Shown: positions 33,678 through 41,839 of the stretch, piece after piece
How the letters are laid out: each line of letters opens with the position of its first letter
Numbering within the stretch: position 1 is the stretch's first letter
NCBI GenBank assembly: GCA_035548175.1
Contig: DASZTO010000004.1
Location: forward strand, 6,709-70,708
DNA length: 64,000 nucleotides
Direction: 5' to 3'
From: CALCHA01 sp035548175
GTDB lineage: Bacteria; Planctomycetota; Phycisphaerae; WQYP01
Made by a program: the position numbers and the translations under genes
The notes under the pieces: model-generated
The model's input: the letters and a program-made list of their open reading frames with translations, nothing else
Database searches by the model: none
What the model was told of the DNA's origin: nothing

Positions 33678-34265
33678 TTATTCGAGAATGCCCAGTTCCA
33701 CCATGACGGCTTCCTGGCGCTGGGTCAGGAGCGCCTGAAGGTCGGTCTGGGCCTTTTTGAGAACCTCGCGGGCGCGGGCGCGGGCATCACGCAGCGCCTG
33801 AAGTTTTTCCTTGATCAGTTCCGGCGGGGAGTCCTTGTTGTCCAGCGCCTGCTGCAACGCCGCCTGCGCCGCCTGAACTTCCGACTGGTTCGCGGTGGGT
33901 TGGGCGCCTCCGCCGAAGCCGCCCCGGCCGCCGCGGCCGCCAAAGCCGCGCATTCCGCCGGCCTGCACGTCCCGCTGTGCGGTCATCACCGCTTCGACCT
34001 TGGGCTGGATCGCCGCCCAGTCTTCGTCGGTGGCGCCGATCTGCTGTTGAATCTGCTGCATCCGCTGCTGCTGGAACTGCGCCGCGCCGCCGCCGCGACC
34101 GCCCCGGCCGCCGCCGCCGCGACCGCCGCCGAATCCGCCGCCGCCGCCACCGCCGCCGCCTCCCTGGCCGCCGCCGCCGCCGCCGACCTGGCCCAGCGCC
34201 GGCATCGCCGCCGCCGCCATCAGCAGCATGCCCGTTCCAATGATCTTGCCCAACGTGCCCTTCAT
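33678..34265 (-). CDS. Secreted Gly-rich Spy-like helical protein
   Basis: The start has GGGAGG 4-5 bases before it; 195 aa. A signal peptide (IIGTGMLLMAAAAMPALGQ) leads into some 35 residues of Gly and Arg (GGGRGGGGRGGRGGG), a helix QFQQQRMQQIQQQIGATDED with WAAIQPKVEAVMTAQRDVQA, a second Gly/Arg block, and a long helical end (QVAAAL-type, ending LTQRQEAVMVELGILE). The helix spacing (a Gln-rich helix, DW.AI.P pattern and an Arg/Gln-rich last helix) resembles Spy/CpxP-type chaperones. It is the last gene of the sigma operon, 66 bases after its neighbour. Confidence 0.7.
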   Translation of the reverse strand: MKGTLGKIIGTGMLLMAAAAMPALGQVGGGGGGQGGGGGGGGGGFGGGRGGGGRGGRGGGAAQFQQQRMQQIQQQIGATDEDWAAIQPKVEAVMTAQRDVQAGGMRGFGGRGGRGGFGGGAQPTANQSEVQAAQAALQQALDNKDSPPELIKEKLQALRDARARAREVLKKAQTDLQALLTQRQEAVMVELGILE

Positions 34266-34331
34266 ACGACCTCCCTAGTGAAATAAGTGCATTCAGTCGC
34301 GCCCACGCGCAACGGGTATCCACAACCGTTC

Positions 34332-34925
34332 TTAGTGCGCACCCCGAGGTCCATCCACGTGCAAATCGTCATGCAGCGGCGAACCGCCAGGCCCGGACAT
34401 CGGACCGATCCCCGCGCCGCCAGGGCCCATCCCGGGACCTCCGCCGCGATGACCCGGTCCGCCGCGCCGGCCGCCTTCCCGCTGCTTCATGATTTCCTTG
34501 TACTTGTCCCGCTGCTCCGGGCTCAAAATCGCCAGCGTCTTGGCTTCCGCGTCCTCGATCGTTTTCTGCCGCTCCGCATTCAAGGCGTCCAGGCTCGCCC
34601 GGTACTTGTCCAGAATCTTGTCGTAACCCGCGAGCATGGCCGGGGGCAGCAGCTCCGCGATGGCCGCATCGCGCTCTTCCTGGATCGCCTTGCGCCGATC
34701 CATGAAGCTCGGACCCGCGGTCTGCATGGCGTCCGACCAGATCGCTTCCATGTCCTTTTGCTGTTTGCCCGAAAGATTCAACTCCGTCACCAGCGCCGGC
34801 TGCGGACGCGTCGTCGGTTCCGCCGGTCGATCCGACAGCCGCGCCACCCCCACGCCCATCAGCGTCCCGGCGCACAGCGCCAGCAAAAAAGATCCGACGA
34901 CCACTGATTTCACGCGCTTGGTCAT
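34332..34925 (-). CDS. Spy/CpxP-like (LTXXQ) envelope sensor or chaperone
   Basis: The 197-aa product overlaps the anti-sigma stop (ATGA). An N-terminal membrane helix (VVVGSFLLALCAGTLMGVGV) anchors a periplasmic domain: LVTELNLSGKQQKDMEAIWS, the motif in which heavy-metal-resistance or Spy-like proteins have LxLTxxQ, then a long helical hairpin ending AILSPEQRDKYKEIMKQREG. The tail is rich in Gly, Pro, Met and His (GPGMGPGG, HDDLHVDG). In operons of this kind (for example cnr and zra) such proteins sense metal or misfolded proteins and control the anti-sigma factor; I infer the same here. Confidence 0.78.
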   Translation of the reverse strand: MTKRVKSVVVGSFLLALCAGTLMGVGVARLSDRPAEPTTRPQPALVTELNLSGKQQKDMEAIWSDAMQTAGPSFMDRRKAIQEERDAAIAELLPPAMLAGYDKILDKYRASLDALNAERQKTIEDAEAKTLAILSPEQRDKYKEIMKQREGGRRGGPGHRGGGPGMGPGGAGIGPMSGPGGSPLHDDLHVDGPRGAH

Positions 34926-35395
34926 TGCCCGTCCCCCACCGAAAGATCATCCACCATCCACTGCGCCAGCACCGTCTCCTGGCCGCCGCCGGCCACATCC
35001 GGCACGGGATGCTGCGCCGCGACCGCCCAATCCGGATCCGGCGCCGGCGCCGCCGCCGTCTGCGTCCCGCCGTTGCCGATCATCCGCAGTCCGACCAGCG
35101 CGGCAATCATCAATGCCGCGGCAATGCCCATCAGCGCCTCGGCCGCATGCAGCACTCCCCGTTCTTCCTGGGCTTCCAGACGCCGCCGAATCTTCTCCGC
35201 CAGCGCCGCCCCGGCAGCCGGGGTCCGCATTGCCGCAAACCGCCCCGAGAGCCCCTTGAGCGAAGCCAGTTCCGCCCGGCAAGCCCCGCAATCGGCCAGA
35301 TGCAATTCAAAATCCGCCCGGCGGTCGCCCGACAGTTCCCCATCGTAATAGGCGCTCGCCTGTTCCATTCGCCGGCAAATCTGAACGTTCTTCAT
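34922..35395 (-). CDS. Zinc-finger anti-sigma factor
   Basis: The 157-aa product overlaps the sigma gene by ATGA. Its N-terminal domain has SAYYDGELSGDRRADFELHLADCGACRAEL in two steps: the ASAYYDGEL helix and the HxxxCxxC of the ZAS domain (HLADCGAC), which holds sigma in the cytoplasm. A single membrane helix follows (LMGIAAALMIAALVGLRMIG) and then a 50-residue periplasmic tail. This is a classical membrane-bound anti-sigma protein controlled from outside, probably by the next gene product. Confidence 0.88.
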   Translation of the reverse strand: MKNVQICRRMEQASAYYDGELSGDRRADFELHLADCGACRAELASLKGLSGRFAAMRTPAAGAALAEKIRRRLEAQEERGVLHAAEALMGIAAALMIAALVGLRMIGNGGTQTAAAPAPDPDWAVAAQHPVPDVAGGGQETVLAQWMVDDLSVGDGQ

Positions 35396-35958
35396 TTTCC
35401 ATCCCCCCTGCCGTAGCCCTGCTCCGTCAGCAATTCCCGCAGTTCCGCTCGCGCCCGGAAGAGCCGCGATTCCACCGTTCCGCGCGGCAGACCCAGCGCC
35501 GTGGCGATGTCTTCGTAGCTCATGTTTTCCAGTTCCCGCAGCACAATCACTTCCCGATATTCATTGGACATCTGTTTCAACACCTGCAGCAGGTCTTCCC
35601 GCTGATCGACTCCCGATTCCACATCTCCAGTCGCCGGACTCTCCATCGCTTGTTCGTCCAACACCGCCGTCTTGCGTATCCGCCTGCTTCGCCGGAAGGC
35701 CGCCGCCTGACGGGCCACAATTTGCCCGAGCCACGTTCGGACCGCCGATCGGCCCTGAAACGTCCGGGCATTTTTGTAGGCCCCGACCATCGCCTCCTGA
35801 AGCACGTCCTCGGCATCGGTCCGGTTGCCCACCAGCGACCATGCCAGCCGGTACAACCCTTCCGTGTGCCGCTCGGCGAGCGTCGCAAAGGCCTCCGCGT
35901 CACCCGCGGCCGCCTTTCGCAACAGCACCTCATCCGACTGATTTCCGCCTGCCGTCAT
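35392..35958 (-). CDS. ECF-type RNA polymerase sigma factor
   Basis: The 188-aa product has region 2 (AAAGDAEAFATLAERHTEGL, GNRTDAEDVLQEAMVGAYKN, RTWLGQIVARQAAAFRRSRR) and region 4 (QMSNEYREVIVLRELENMSY then EDIATALGLPRGTVESRLFR, a helix-turn-helix that reads the -35 box). Size and lack of region 3 mark it as an extracytoplasmic function (group 4) sigma. It is the first gene of a four-gene unit with anti-sigma and two Spy-like genes, so it probably controls itself and an envelope-stress set. Confidence 0.94.
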   Translation of the reverse strand: MTAGGNQSDEVLLRKAAAGDAEAFATLAERHTEGLYRLAWSLVGNRTDAEDVLQEAMVGAYKNARTFQGRSAVRTWLGQIVARQAAAFRRSRRIRKTAVLDEQAMESPATGDVESGVDQREDLLQVLKQMSNEYREVIVLRELENMSYEDIATALGLPRGTVESRLFRARAELRELLTEQGYGRGDGK

Positions 35959-36297
35959 CCGCCGTTCCCCTTTTCACACCCGTGAGGAAAGGGAGGTCGA
36001 TCGAATAACGGCGAGCGGAAGGGGGATTTTGGAGCCGTACACCTGCTTGGTAGCGCGGCGAGGGGCAAAACTTCCCGGCCCTTTCCTTTTTTTCTCAACA
36101 CCCGCATACCCTTCAGCCAAGGCCCATACCCACGGACGGACGCGGGGCGGGAGGTCTCACAAGGCGCAGAAACACCACCGACCCCGAAGCGATCGTTAGC
36201 GCAAACCATCGCGAATAAGGAATAACGCCAATTTAGCAGACAAACGCCACAGGCACGAGAGAGTTGCCCATCCCCCTGGTGATTTTGCTAAGGGCTA
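35959..36297. other. Gene-free stretch upstream of the sigma operon
   Basis: These 339 bases separate the HEAT/TPR gene from the sigma operon. I see no plausible gene, tandem array or strong hairpin in them. They must hold the sigma operon promoter; a purine run (gagaaaaaaaggaaaggg on the minus strand) and the AT-rich part near 36210-36240 are the only notable features. Confidence 0.5.
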
Positions 36298-36987
36298 TCA
36301 GAGCATTGGGTTATCGCGGAGCATCTGGTCGATCTGCTCCAGGGACCCCTGAATCCCCTCCAGGCGCGGGTAAATCGCCAGCGCCAACCGATAGCATTGC
36401 CGTGCCTCTCTCCATTGTCCCAGATTGGCGTAACAATGGCCAAGCTCGGACATGGCCCCGAAATGCTGGGGCATTCGAGCGAGCACAGCTCGGCAATCGG
36501 CGATCGACTCCGTGAAGCGTTCGCTCAAGTAATGGGCAATGGCCCGCTGGTTATACGCTTCCGCGAAATCCGGATCCTCTTGGATCGCATGCGTGAATTT
36601 TTCCAGGGCGCACTCGTAATTTCCGTGATGCATGTGCGTGTTGCCGCACTTCACGAGTTGCACCGCCCGGGGTTTGCCGAGGCGGAACCAGATGCTCCAG
36701 AGCGCATGTTCGGCGACCTGAGCCACCATGGCGTCGGGGTCGTGCAGGGCCACGGCCAAAGGTCCGACGGCCGTCCTATCGCCGGCCAGGGCCAGGGCCA
36801 GCGCGGCCACCTTCCGCACGTCGGCCGATTTGTCGGCAAGCAGGCCGAGGATCTGGGTGCAGGACCAGCGTTCGCGCACCGCCTGGATGGCCTCCTGGAG
36901 GCGGCCCTGGGCGAGGGAGGGCTGCAGGGAATTGAGGAAGTCTTCCGGGCAGATGGGAGCAATCGGTGAAGCGGACTCGATGCGCAT
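36298..36987 (-). CDS. Protein with HEAT-like and TPR repeats
   Basis: The 229-aa product has an N-terminal helical part with HEAT-type repeats (ILGLLADKSADVRKVAALAL, VALHDPDAMVAQVAEHALWS) followed by tetratricopeptide units (NTHMHHGNYECALEKFTHAI, FAEAYNQRAIAHYLSERFTE, GAMSELGHCYANLGQWREAR). Both are protein-binding scaffolds; no enzyme domain is present and there is no signal peptide. A partner cannot be named from the context. Confidence 0.82.
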   Translation of the reverse strand: MRIESASPIAPICPEDFLNSLQPSLAQGRLQEAIQAVRERWSCTQILGLLADKSADVRKVAALALALAGDRTAVGPLAVALHDPDAMVAQVAEHALWSIWFRLGKPRAVQLVKCGNTHMHHGNYECALEKFTHAIQEDPDFAEAYNQRAIAHYLSERFTESIADCRAVLARMPQHFGAMSELGHCYANLGQWREARQCYRLALAIYPRLEGIQGSLEQIDQMLRDNPML

Positions 36988-37253
36988 AAACCCGTTACCT
37001 TATTCGAAAAGCCCGAAGATGGAGGAGCGCGTCCGGACGGACAAGATATGACACGTATCTGCCGCACGGACCCGCACTTGAACTCAGGTCGTGCGTGGGC
37101 GGCCGTCGCCCGTGGGCAGGCCTCCGAAAGACGCTGTAATCGTAGGCTGGGGTTGGGCGCTCTGGCAACTGAAAAGTGCGGGAAAGCTGAACCGTTGGTA
37201 AGGACGCTAATCAAGTCCTTGCCGGGCCTTAGCTTCTCCTCGAGCAACCGCCA

Positions 37254-37490
37254 TCACTCTCCCCCGGCGGTCGGAAAACCGAACCCCATCTGCCCCGCAC
37301 GCCGCCGGTTCTCCGTGGTCTCCACGGCCGAATCTTCATCGTAGTACTTGTCTATATTGTTTCGCGCGCGCGGCGAATCCTTAAAGAGGCTCTGTTCGCA
37401 CCCGCCCAGAACCAGCGGCGCCGCCGCCACCATTGCCCAGGCCGCCCATGCCACGACTCCCCCGCAAAAAATCGCCGATGCCTTGCTCAT
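37254..37490 (-). CDS. Small lipoprotein of unknown function
   Basis: The 78-aa product has a lipoprotein signal peptide (VAWAAWAMVAAAPLVLGGC; Cys at residue 31) and a short polar mature part (KDSPRARNNIDKYYDEDSAV). A possible -10 (TACAAT, 37521-37526 on the minus strand) lies 31 bases before the ATG. No family is recognised. Downstream of hemA on the same strand. Confidence 0.65.
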   Translation of the reverse strand: MSKASAIFCGGVVAWAAWAMVAAAPLVLGGCEQSLFKDSPRARNNIDKYYDEDSAVETTENRRRAGQMGFGFPTAGGE

Positions 37491-37595
37491 GACCAGCCCA
37501 TCCCAGAAGAGGAAAAACGCATTGTAAATCGGCTTGGCATCCCCCGAAAGCTCGCATCGGGGTTCCGCCCCGGCCCGAGACCGCGCTGCCCGGGC

Positions 37596-38927
37596 TTATT
37601 CCGCGGAGCCGCGCTCGAGGTGCAGGTTGAACAATTCCTGCAGCGCACCGGCCAGATGGGCGCTGAGCGCCTGGGCGTCGGGCGTTTCCGGCAGGGCGGT
37701 TGCGGCGTCCGCCTCGGGGGCGGTCAGGCGCGTGACCGGGCCGTGGAGAATCTTTCCGACAACGCGATGCGTGAGCCGTTGGAGTTCCGCGCGCTGGGCG
37801 TCGGTGAGATCGGGCGCTCGTTCATAAGCGGCGGCGAGTTCGGACTGGGCGATCTGCTGGCAATGTTCGTAGAGCGCTTTGACCAGCGGGCCCACGTCGC
37901 GGGCGGCGAGCCAGCGGAAAAAGTCGGCGGCATGGAGGTCCAAGCGGCTTTTGGCGGCGGCGATCTGGGCGTCGCGCGCCGCTTTGTTGCCCGCGGCGCG
38001 GTTCTGCAAATCGTCCACGTTGTACAAATAGACGTTGGGCAGCGACGCCACGGACGCCTCGACATCGCGCGGCACGGCGATGTCCACCACCACGGCCGGG
38101 CGATAGCGGCGCGCCTTCTGGATCGGGCGATAGCGAGCCGCGGTCAGCAGCGGCTGCGTCGCGCCTGTCGAGGTCAGCACGATGTCCGCGAGCGCCAGCA
38201 GGGCATCGAGTTCCTCCATGCCGCGGGCTTCCACGGCGACGCCGAGGCCGCGCATCTCGGCGGCCAGGGCCTGGGCGTGTTCGAGGGAGCGATTGGCGAT
38301 GAGCGCGCGCCGCGGGCGAAGATCGGCGAGATGGCGCAGCATCAGTCCGGCCATTTTGCCGGCGCCGACGCACAACACCGTTTTGTCGTCGAACCGATCG
38401 AACACCGATGCGGCCAGATCCACCGCCACCGACGCGACGGATAATCGTCCCGACGCCAGGCGCGTGCTCTCGTGGGCATCCTTCGCGGCGGCCAAGGCGC
38501 GCTGGAAGAGCGCGTGGAACGTTTTGCCCACCGTCCCCTTTTCCGCCGCCGCCAGGTAGGCCTGTTTGACCTGCGCGAGAATCTGCGTTTCGCCGACGAT
38601 GATGGAATCGAGCGATGTGGCCACGGCAAACAGGTGATCGACCATGCGGCGGTCGTGATGCACGTACATGTGCGGGTGGATTTCACCCGCGGAGGCAAGA
38701 CCGTGCGCTTCGGCGAGAAAGTGCGTCAGCACCTCGCCGGGCAGCGGGGCATCGGCCGGCGTGGCGACATACAGTTCCACCCGGTTGCAGGTGGACAGCA
38801 GCACCGCCTCGGCGCCGGGGAAGCGGGCCCGGAAGGATTCCAGCGCCGCGTCAGCTTGTGGTTCTGAAAACGCCAGCGTTTCGCGCACCGCCAAGGTCGC
38901 CGTTTTGTGGTTCACCCCCAGCACCAT
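37596..38927 (-). CDS. hemA: Glutamyl-tRNA reductase
   Basis: HemA reduces Glu-tRNA to glutamate-1-semialdehyde with NADPH, the first step of C5-pathway haem synthesis. From ATG 38927 (443 aa) the protein begins MVLGVNHKTATLAVRETLAF, matching the family N-terminus; a GTG 20 codons upstream (38987) would add a Pro-rich leader that homologues lack. The catalytic Cys is in VLLSTCNRVELY (residue 47), with YVHHDRRMVDHLFAVATSLDS and SIIVGETQILAQVKQA, the NADPH-binding VLCVGAGKMAGLM and the dimerisation domain behind it. It follows the dcw genes on the same strand but a terminator-like hairpin intervenes. Confidence 0.95.
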   Translation of the reverse strand: MVLGVNHKTATLAVRETLAFSEPQADAALESFRARFPGAEAVLLSTCNRVELYVATPADAPLPGEVLTHFLAEAHGLASAGEIHPHMYVHHDRRMVDHLFAVATSLDSIIVGETQILAQVKQAYLAAAEKGTVGKTFHALFQRALAAAKDAHESTRLASGRLSVASVAVDLAASVFDRFDDKTVLCVGAGKMAGLMLRHLADLRPRRALIANRSLEHAQALAAEMRGLGVAVEARGMEELDALLALADIVLTSTGATQPLLTAARYRPIQKARRYRPAVVVDIAVPRDVEASVASLPNVYLYNVDDLQNRAAGNKAARDAQIAAAKSRLDLHAADFFRWLAARDVGPLVKALYEHCQQIAQSELAAAYERAPDLTDAQRAELQRLTHRVVGKILHGPVTRLTAPEADAATALPETPDAQALSAHLAGALQELFNLHLERGSAE

Positions 38928-38992
38928 CAGCCGCGGCGGAGGAGAGGATGGCGGAATAAAGGATCGCACCTGGCGGACAACCTGCACACGCG

Positions 38993-39014
38993 AAAAACCC
39001 CCGGCTCACCCGGG
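38993..39014 (-). terminator. Terminator-like hairpin between mraY and hemA
   Basis: On the minus strand a 5-bp GC stem (cccgg with ccggg, 5-base loop) is followed by GG and TTTTT. It is short but well formed, and it could end the dcw transcript or act as an attenuator for hemA. It also argues against the GTG start at 38987, which would lie only 6 bases after it. Confidence 0.45.
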
Positions 39015-39126
39015 CGAACGATTCTAGCGGATTGGCGGTTCAAACGCATGCCTTCGGGAGGTGGAAAACGCGTTTCTTGTGGAGGCATTCACTTATGCGA
39101 CGGGCCGCCCCCTCCCGTTTGCGGCA

Positions 39127-40278
39127 TCACCGCAGCTTGACCGTCGCGAGGCCAAAGGCCGCGCAGAGGCCTGAAATCAGCCAGAATCGCACGACGACCT
39201 GCTGTTCGCTCCAGCCCTTCAAATGAAAATGGTGATGGATCGGCGAGCACAAAAAGATGCGTTTGCCGCCGGTCATGCGGAAGTAGCCGACCTGCATCAT
39301 CACGCTGCCCGCTTCGATCACGAAAATGCCGCCGATGAGCAGGAGCATGGGTTCCTGGCGGATGACGATGGCGACGTAGCCAATGACGCCGCCCAGGGCG
39401 AGGGACCCGGTGTCGCCCATGAAGACCTGCGCGGGGTTGCAGTTGAACCAGAGGAATCCCAGGCAGGCCCCGGTGATGGCTCCGCAGACGACCGCGAGTT
39501 CGCCGGAGTGCTGCACCCAGGTGAAGTGGAGTTGGGGCGCCCAGCGGTAATCGCCGGTGACGTAGGCGAGCGCGAGGAAAGCGAAGGCGACGATGGCCAT
39601 GCAGCCGGCGGCGAGGCCATCCATGCCGTCGGTGAGGTTCACGGCGTTGCTGGTGCCGGTGATCACGACGACGGTGAGGATGGCAAAGAGCCACCAGGTG
39701 AGCGTGACGGTGCTGGGGATGAAGGGCCAGTTCAAACGGTGGGCGTTTTCAGCTGCGCCGACGGCCTGATCGGCGAGCTTGTTGGGGTGATAGTAAATGA
39801 ACACCGCCAGGAGGACGCCCAGGCCGATCTGGAAGACCATTTTTTCCCAGGCGATCAGGCCGTCGCGGCTGCCGGGGGTGCGCCGGGCGGTGGTGAGTTT
39901 GAGCCAGTCATCGATGGCGCCAAGACCGGCCAGATAGACGAGGCACAAGAGGGCCATATCGACGTAAAAATTGCCGATGTCGGCGAGCAGGAGGGTGCTG
40001 ACCACGATCGATCCGATGATCATGATGCCGCCCATGGTGGGGGTGTTGCCCTTGTGTTTGGTGAGTTCGTTGAGGGTGGCGTTGTGAAATTCGGGCCGAT
40101 CGCCGACCTTTTGTTTAAGCAGCCAGCGGATGACCTTTCCCCCGCAGAGCAGGACCAGCACGAAGGCCAGCATGATGGCGGCGGCCGCGCGGAAAATCGT
40201 CCGTGAAAATGGCGACAGGGGCCCCGTGTCCAACACCCAGCCATGGCCCTGGGCCCACATGTAAAGCTGATAAAGCAA
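39127..40278 (-). CDS. mraY: Phospho-N-acetylmuramoyl-pentapeptide transferase
   Basis: MraY moves phospho-MurNAc-pentapeptide onto undecaprenyl phosphate, making lipid I in the inner membrane. The 383-aa product has ten hydrophobic helices and the family motifs NTPTMGGIMIIGSIVVSTLL, GLGAIDDWLKLTTARRTPGS (the DD pair), NAVNLTDGMDGLAAGC and SPIHHHFHLKGWSEQQVVVR. The start is TTG 40278, supported by AAGGAT 6-7 bases upstream; it lies 14 bases after murF. Confidence 0.96.
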   Translation of the reverse strand: MLYQLYMWAQGHGWVLDTGPLSPFSRTIFRAAAAIMLAFVLVLLCGGKVIRWLLKQKVGDRPEFHNATLNELTKHKGNTPTMGGIMIIGSIVVSTLLLADIGNFYVDMALLCLVYLAGLGAIDDWLKLTTARRTPGSRDGLIAWEKMVFQIGLGVLLAVFIYYHPNKLADQAVGAAENAHRLNWPFIPSTVTLTWWLFAILTVVVITGTSNAVNLTDGMDGLAAGCMAIVAFAFLALAYVTGDYRWAPQLHFTWVQHSGELAVVCGAITGACLGFLWFNCNPAQVFMGDTGSLALGGVIGYVAIVIRQEPMLLLIGGIFVIEAGSVMMQVGYFRMTGGKRIFLCSPIHHHFHLKGWSEQQVVVRFWLISGLCAAFGLATVKLR

Positions 40279-40292
40279 CGAGCAATCCTTGG

Positions 40293-41741
40293 CTACATGC
40301 GGCCGGCCAGCGCGACCGGACCTTTTTTGAGCACATCGAGCAGCGCTTCGAGGGCCATTCCCCGGGATCCCTTGAGCAGCAGCGTATCGCGGGGCTCGAG
40401 GAGGTCAGCCAGCGCCGCGCAGGCCGCCGCGGTATCGGCAAAATGGACGGTGCGGCAGCCCGCGATGGCCGCCACGTCCGCCGCGACTTTCATCTCGCGC
40501 CCCACGGCCACCAGCAGATCGAACTTCCATGCGGCCGCCATGCCCCCCACCGAGCGGTGCATCGCCTCGCTGCTCGCCCCGAGTTCGAGCATGTTCCCCA
40601 GCACGACGATTTTTCGTCCGGGCACTTTCAACTTTGCAAAGGTCCGCAGGGCCGCCTCCATCGAGCTGGGGTTCGCATTGTATGCATCGTTGACGACTCG
40701 CCAGCCGCCGACTTCCATCACCTCCAGCCGCATGGGGGCGGGCTTGACCCTGGCCAATCCCGCGGCCACCTGCTCTTCGGTAAGCCCCATCCGCCGCGCC
40801 ACGGCGATGGCCAAAAGGGCGTTGAGCGCGTTGTGCTCTCCGAGCAGCGGCAGCGTGTAACTGCCGCGCCCGTTGACGGAAAACGTGAGGCCCGCGGCGC
40901 TCTCGCTCAAATCCGTCACCGCCAGATCGCCGTTGCCTTCGCCCTTGCCCACGAGAATTTTCTGGGCCGTGGCGGTTTTGAGCGCGCCGAGCAACTCCCG
41001 CGCATCGGCGGGCAGCACGAGCGTTCCGCTCTCCGCGACGAAGGGCGCGATGCTCGCTTCCTCGTGGGCCACGCCTTCCAGGTCGCCCAGCTGCTCGAGA
41101 TGTTCCAGCCCCACGTTGGTGATCACGGCGATGTCGGGCCGGCAGACCTCGCCCAGCGCGGCGATTTCTCCGGGCGCGTTCGTGCCGATCTCGAGCACGA
41201 CGTAATCATGGCCGGGCTCCACTTCCAGCAGCGTCAGCGGCATGCCGATGTTGTTGTTGAAGCTCTTGGGGCTCGCATGGCCGCCATCTTCACCGAACTT
41301 TTCGCGCAGGAGTGCGTGAATGATCTGCTTGGTCGTCGTTTTACCGTTGCTCCCCCCCACGGCGATGACCTTGGCCCGGATGCTCGCCCGATACGCCGCC
41401 GCCAGCCGGTTGAGCGCCACGACGGTGTCTTCGACGAGGATGACCGACACATCGTTCCGCTGCGCCAGCGTGAGGACGTCAGCGGCCGGTTCGCGGTGCA
41501 CCAGCACCGCCGCCACCTGCCGCTCGATGACATCTTTCAGATAGGCATGGGCGTCATGGTTTTTGCCCGCGATCGCCACGAACAGATCGCCTTCCGCGGC
41601 CTTGCGGCTGTCTGTGCAGACCTGGCCATTGAAACGCTCGCCGTCCCCGCCCGACGCCGCGCCCATGCCCCCGCTGCTGCCGCGCGCCAGCCATTTCCCC
41701 TTCACCGCCCGCCGCACTTCGTCCATCGCCCAGGGTTTCAC
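40293..41741 (-). CDS. murF: UDP-MurNAc-tripeptide D-Ala-D-Ala ligase
   Basis: MurF adds D-Ala-D-Ala to UDP-MurNAc-tripeptide in the cytoplasm. The 482-aa product has VCTDSRKAAEGDLFVAIAG, the P-loop VIAVGGSNGKTTTKQIIHAL, NNNIGMPLTLLEVEPGHDY, VLEIGTNAPGEIA and VVNDAYNANPSSMEAALRTF near residue 340. I chose GTG 41741 (KPWAMDEVRRAVKGKW aligns with other MurF starts); longer starts run into a repeat array. The MurE-MurF gap is 83 bases and largely repeat. Confidence 0.93.
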   Translation of the reverse strand: MKPWAMDEVRRAVKGKWLARGSSGGMGAASGGDGERFNGQVCTDSRKAAEGDLFVAIAGKNHDAHAYLKDVIERQVAAVLVHREPAADVLTLAQRNDVSVILVEDTVVALNRLAAAYRASIRAKVIAVGGSNGKTTTKQIIHALLREKFGEDGGHASPKSFNNNIGMPLTLLEVEPGHDYVVLEIGTNAPGEIAALGEVCRPDIAVITNVGLEHLEQLGDLEGVAHEEASIAPFVAESGTLVLPADARELLGALKTATAQKILVGKGEGNGDLAVTDLSESAAGLTFSVNGRGSYTLPLLGEHNALNALLAIAVARRMGLTEEQVAAGLARVKPAPMRLEVMEVGGWRVVNDAYNANPSSMEAALRTFAKLKVPGRKIVVLGNMLELGASSEAMHRSVGGMAAAWKFDLLVAVGREMKVAADVAAIAGCRTVHFADTAAACAALADLLEPRDTLLLKGSRGMALEALLDVLKKGPVALAGRM

Positions 41742-41775
41742 AACATCACCAATTGCAAACTCGCTATAAGCCTTC

Positions 41776-41839
41776 CACAAATGCACACAAATTCACACAA
41801 ATAGCAACTCCGCTCAATTTGTATTTATTTGTGTGCATT
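41776..41839. repeat. Degenerate 10-base array and inverted copy at the murE/murF border
   Basis: Three 10-base units with the core cacaaat (41776-41805) face a 13-base inverted copy: aatgcacacaaat at 41780-41792 and atttgtgtgcatt at 41827-41839. The murE stop codon (41825-41827) and its last few codons lie within the right arm. The core is shared with the array at 48398-48427. Confidence 0.75.

Noticed and set aside
36988..37253. A structured RNA or riboswitch before the HEAT/TPR gene
   Set aside because: The 266 bases do not show a conserved core that I know, nor a terminator. I see only weak hairpins.
37320..37365. dif-like AT-rich site near the presumed skew change
   Set aside because: The AT-rich piece is inside the small lipoprotein gene and lacks the two XerC/XerD half-sites.
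41776..41839. CRISPR-like array
   Set aside because: Units are contiguous, 10 bases long and have no spacers; no cas gene is present anywhere in the window.
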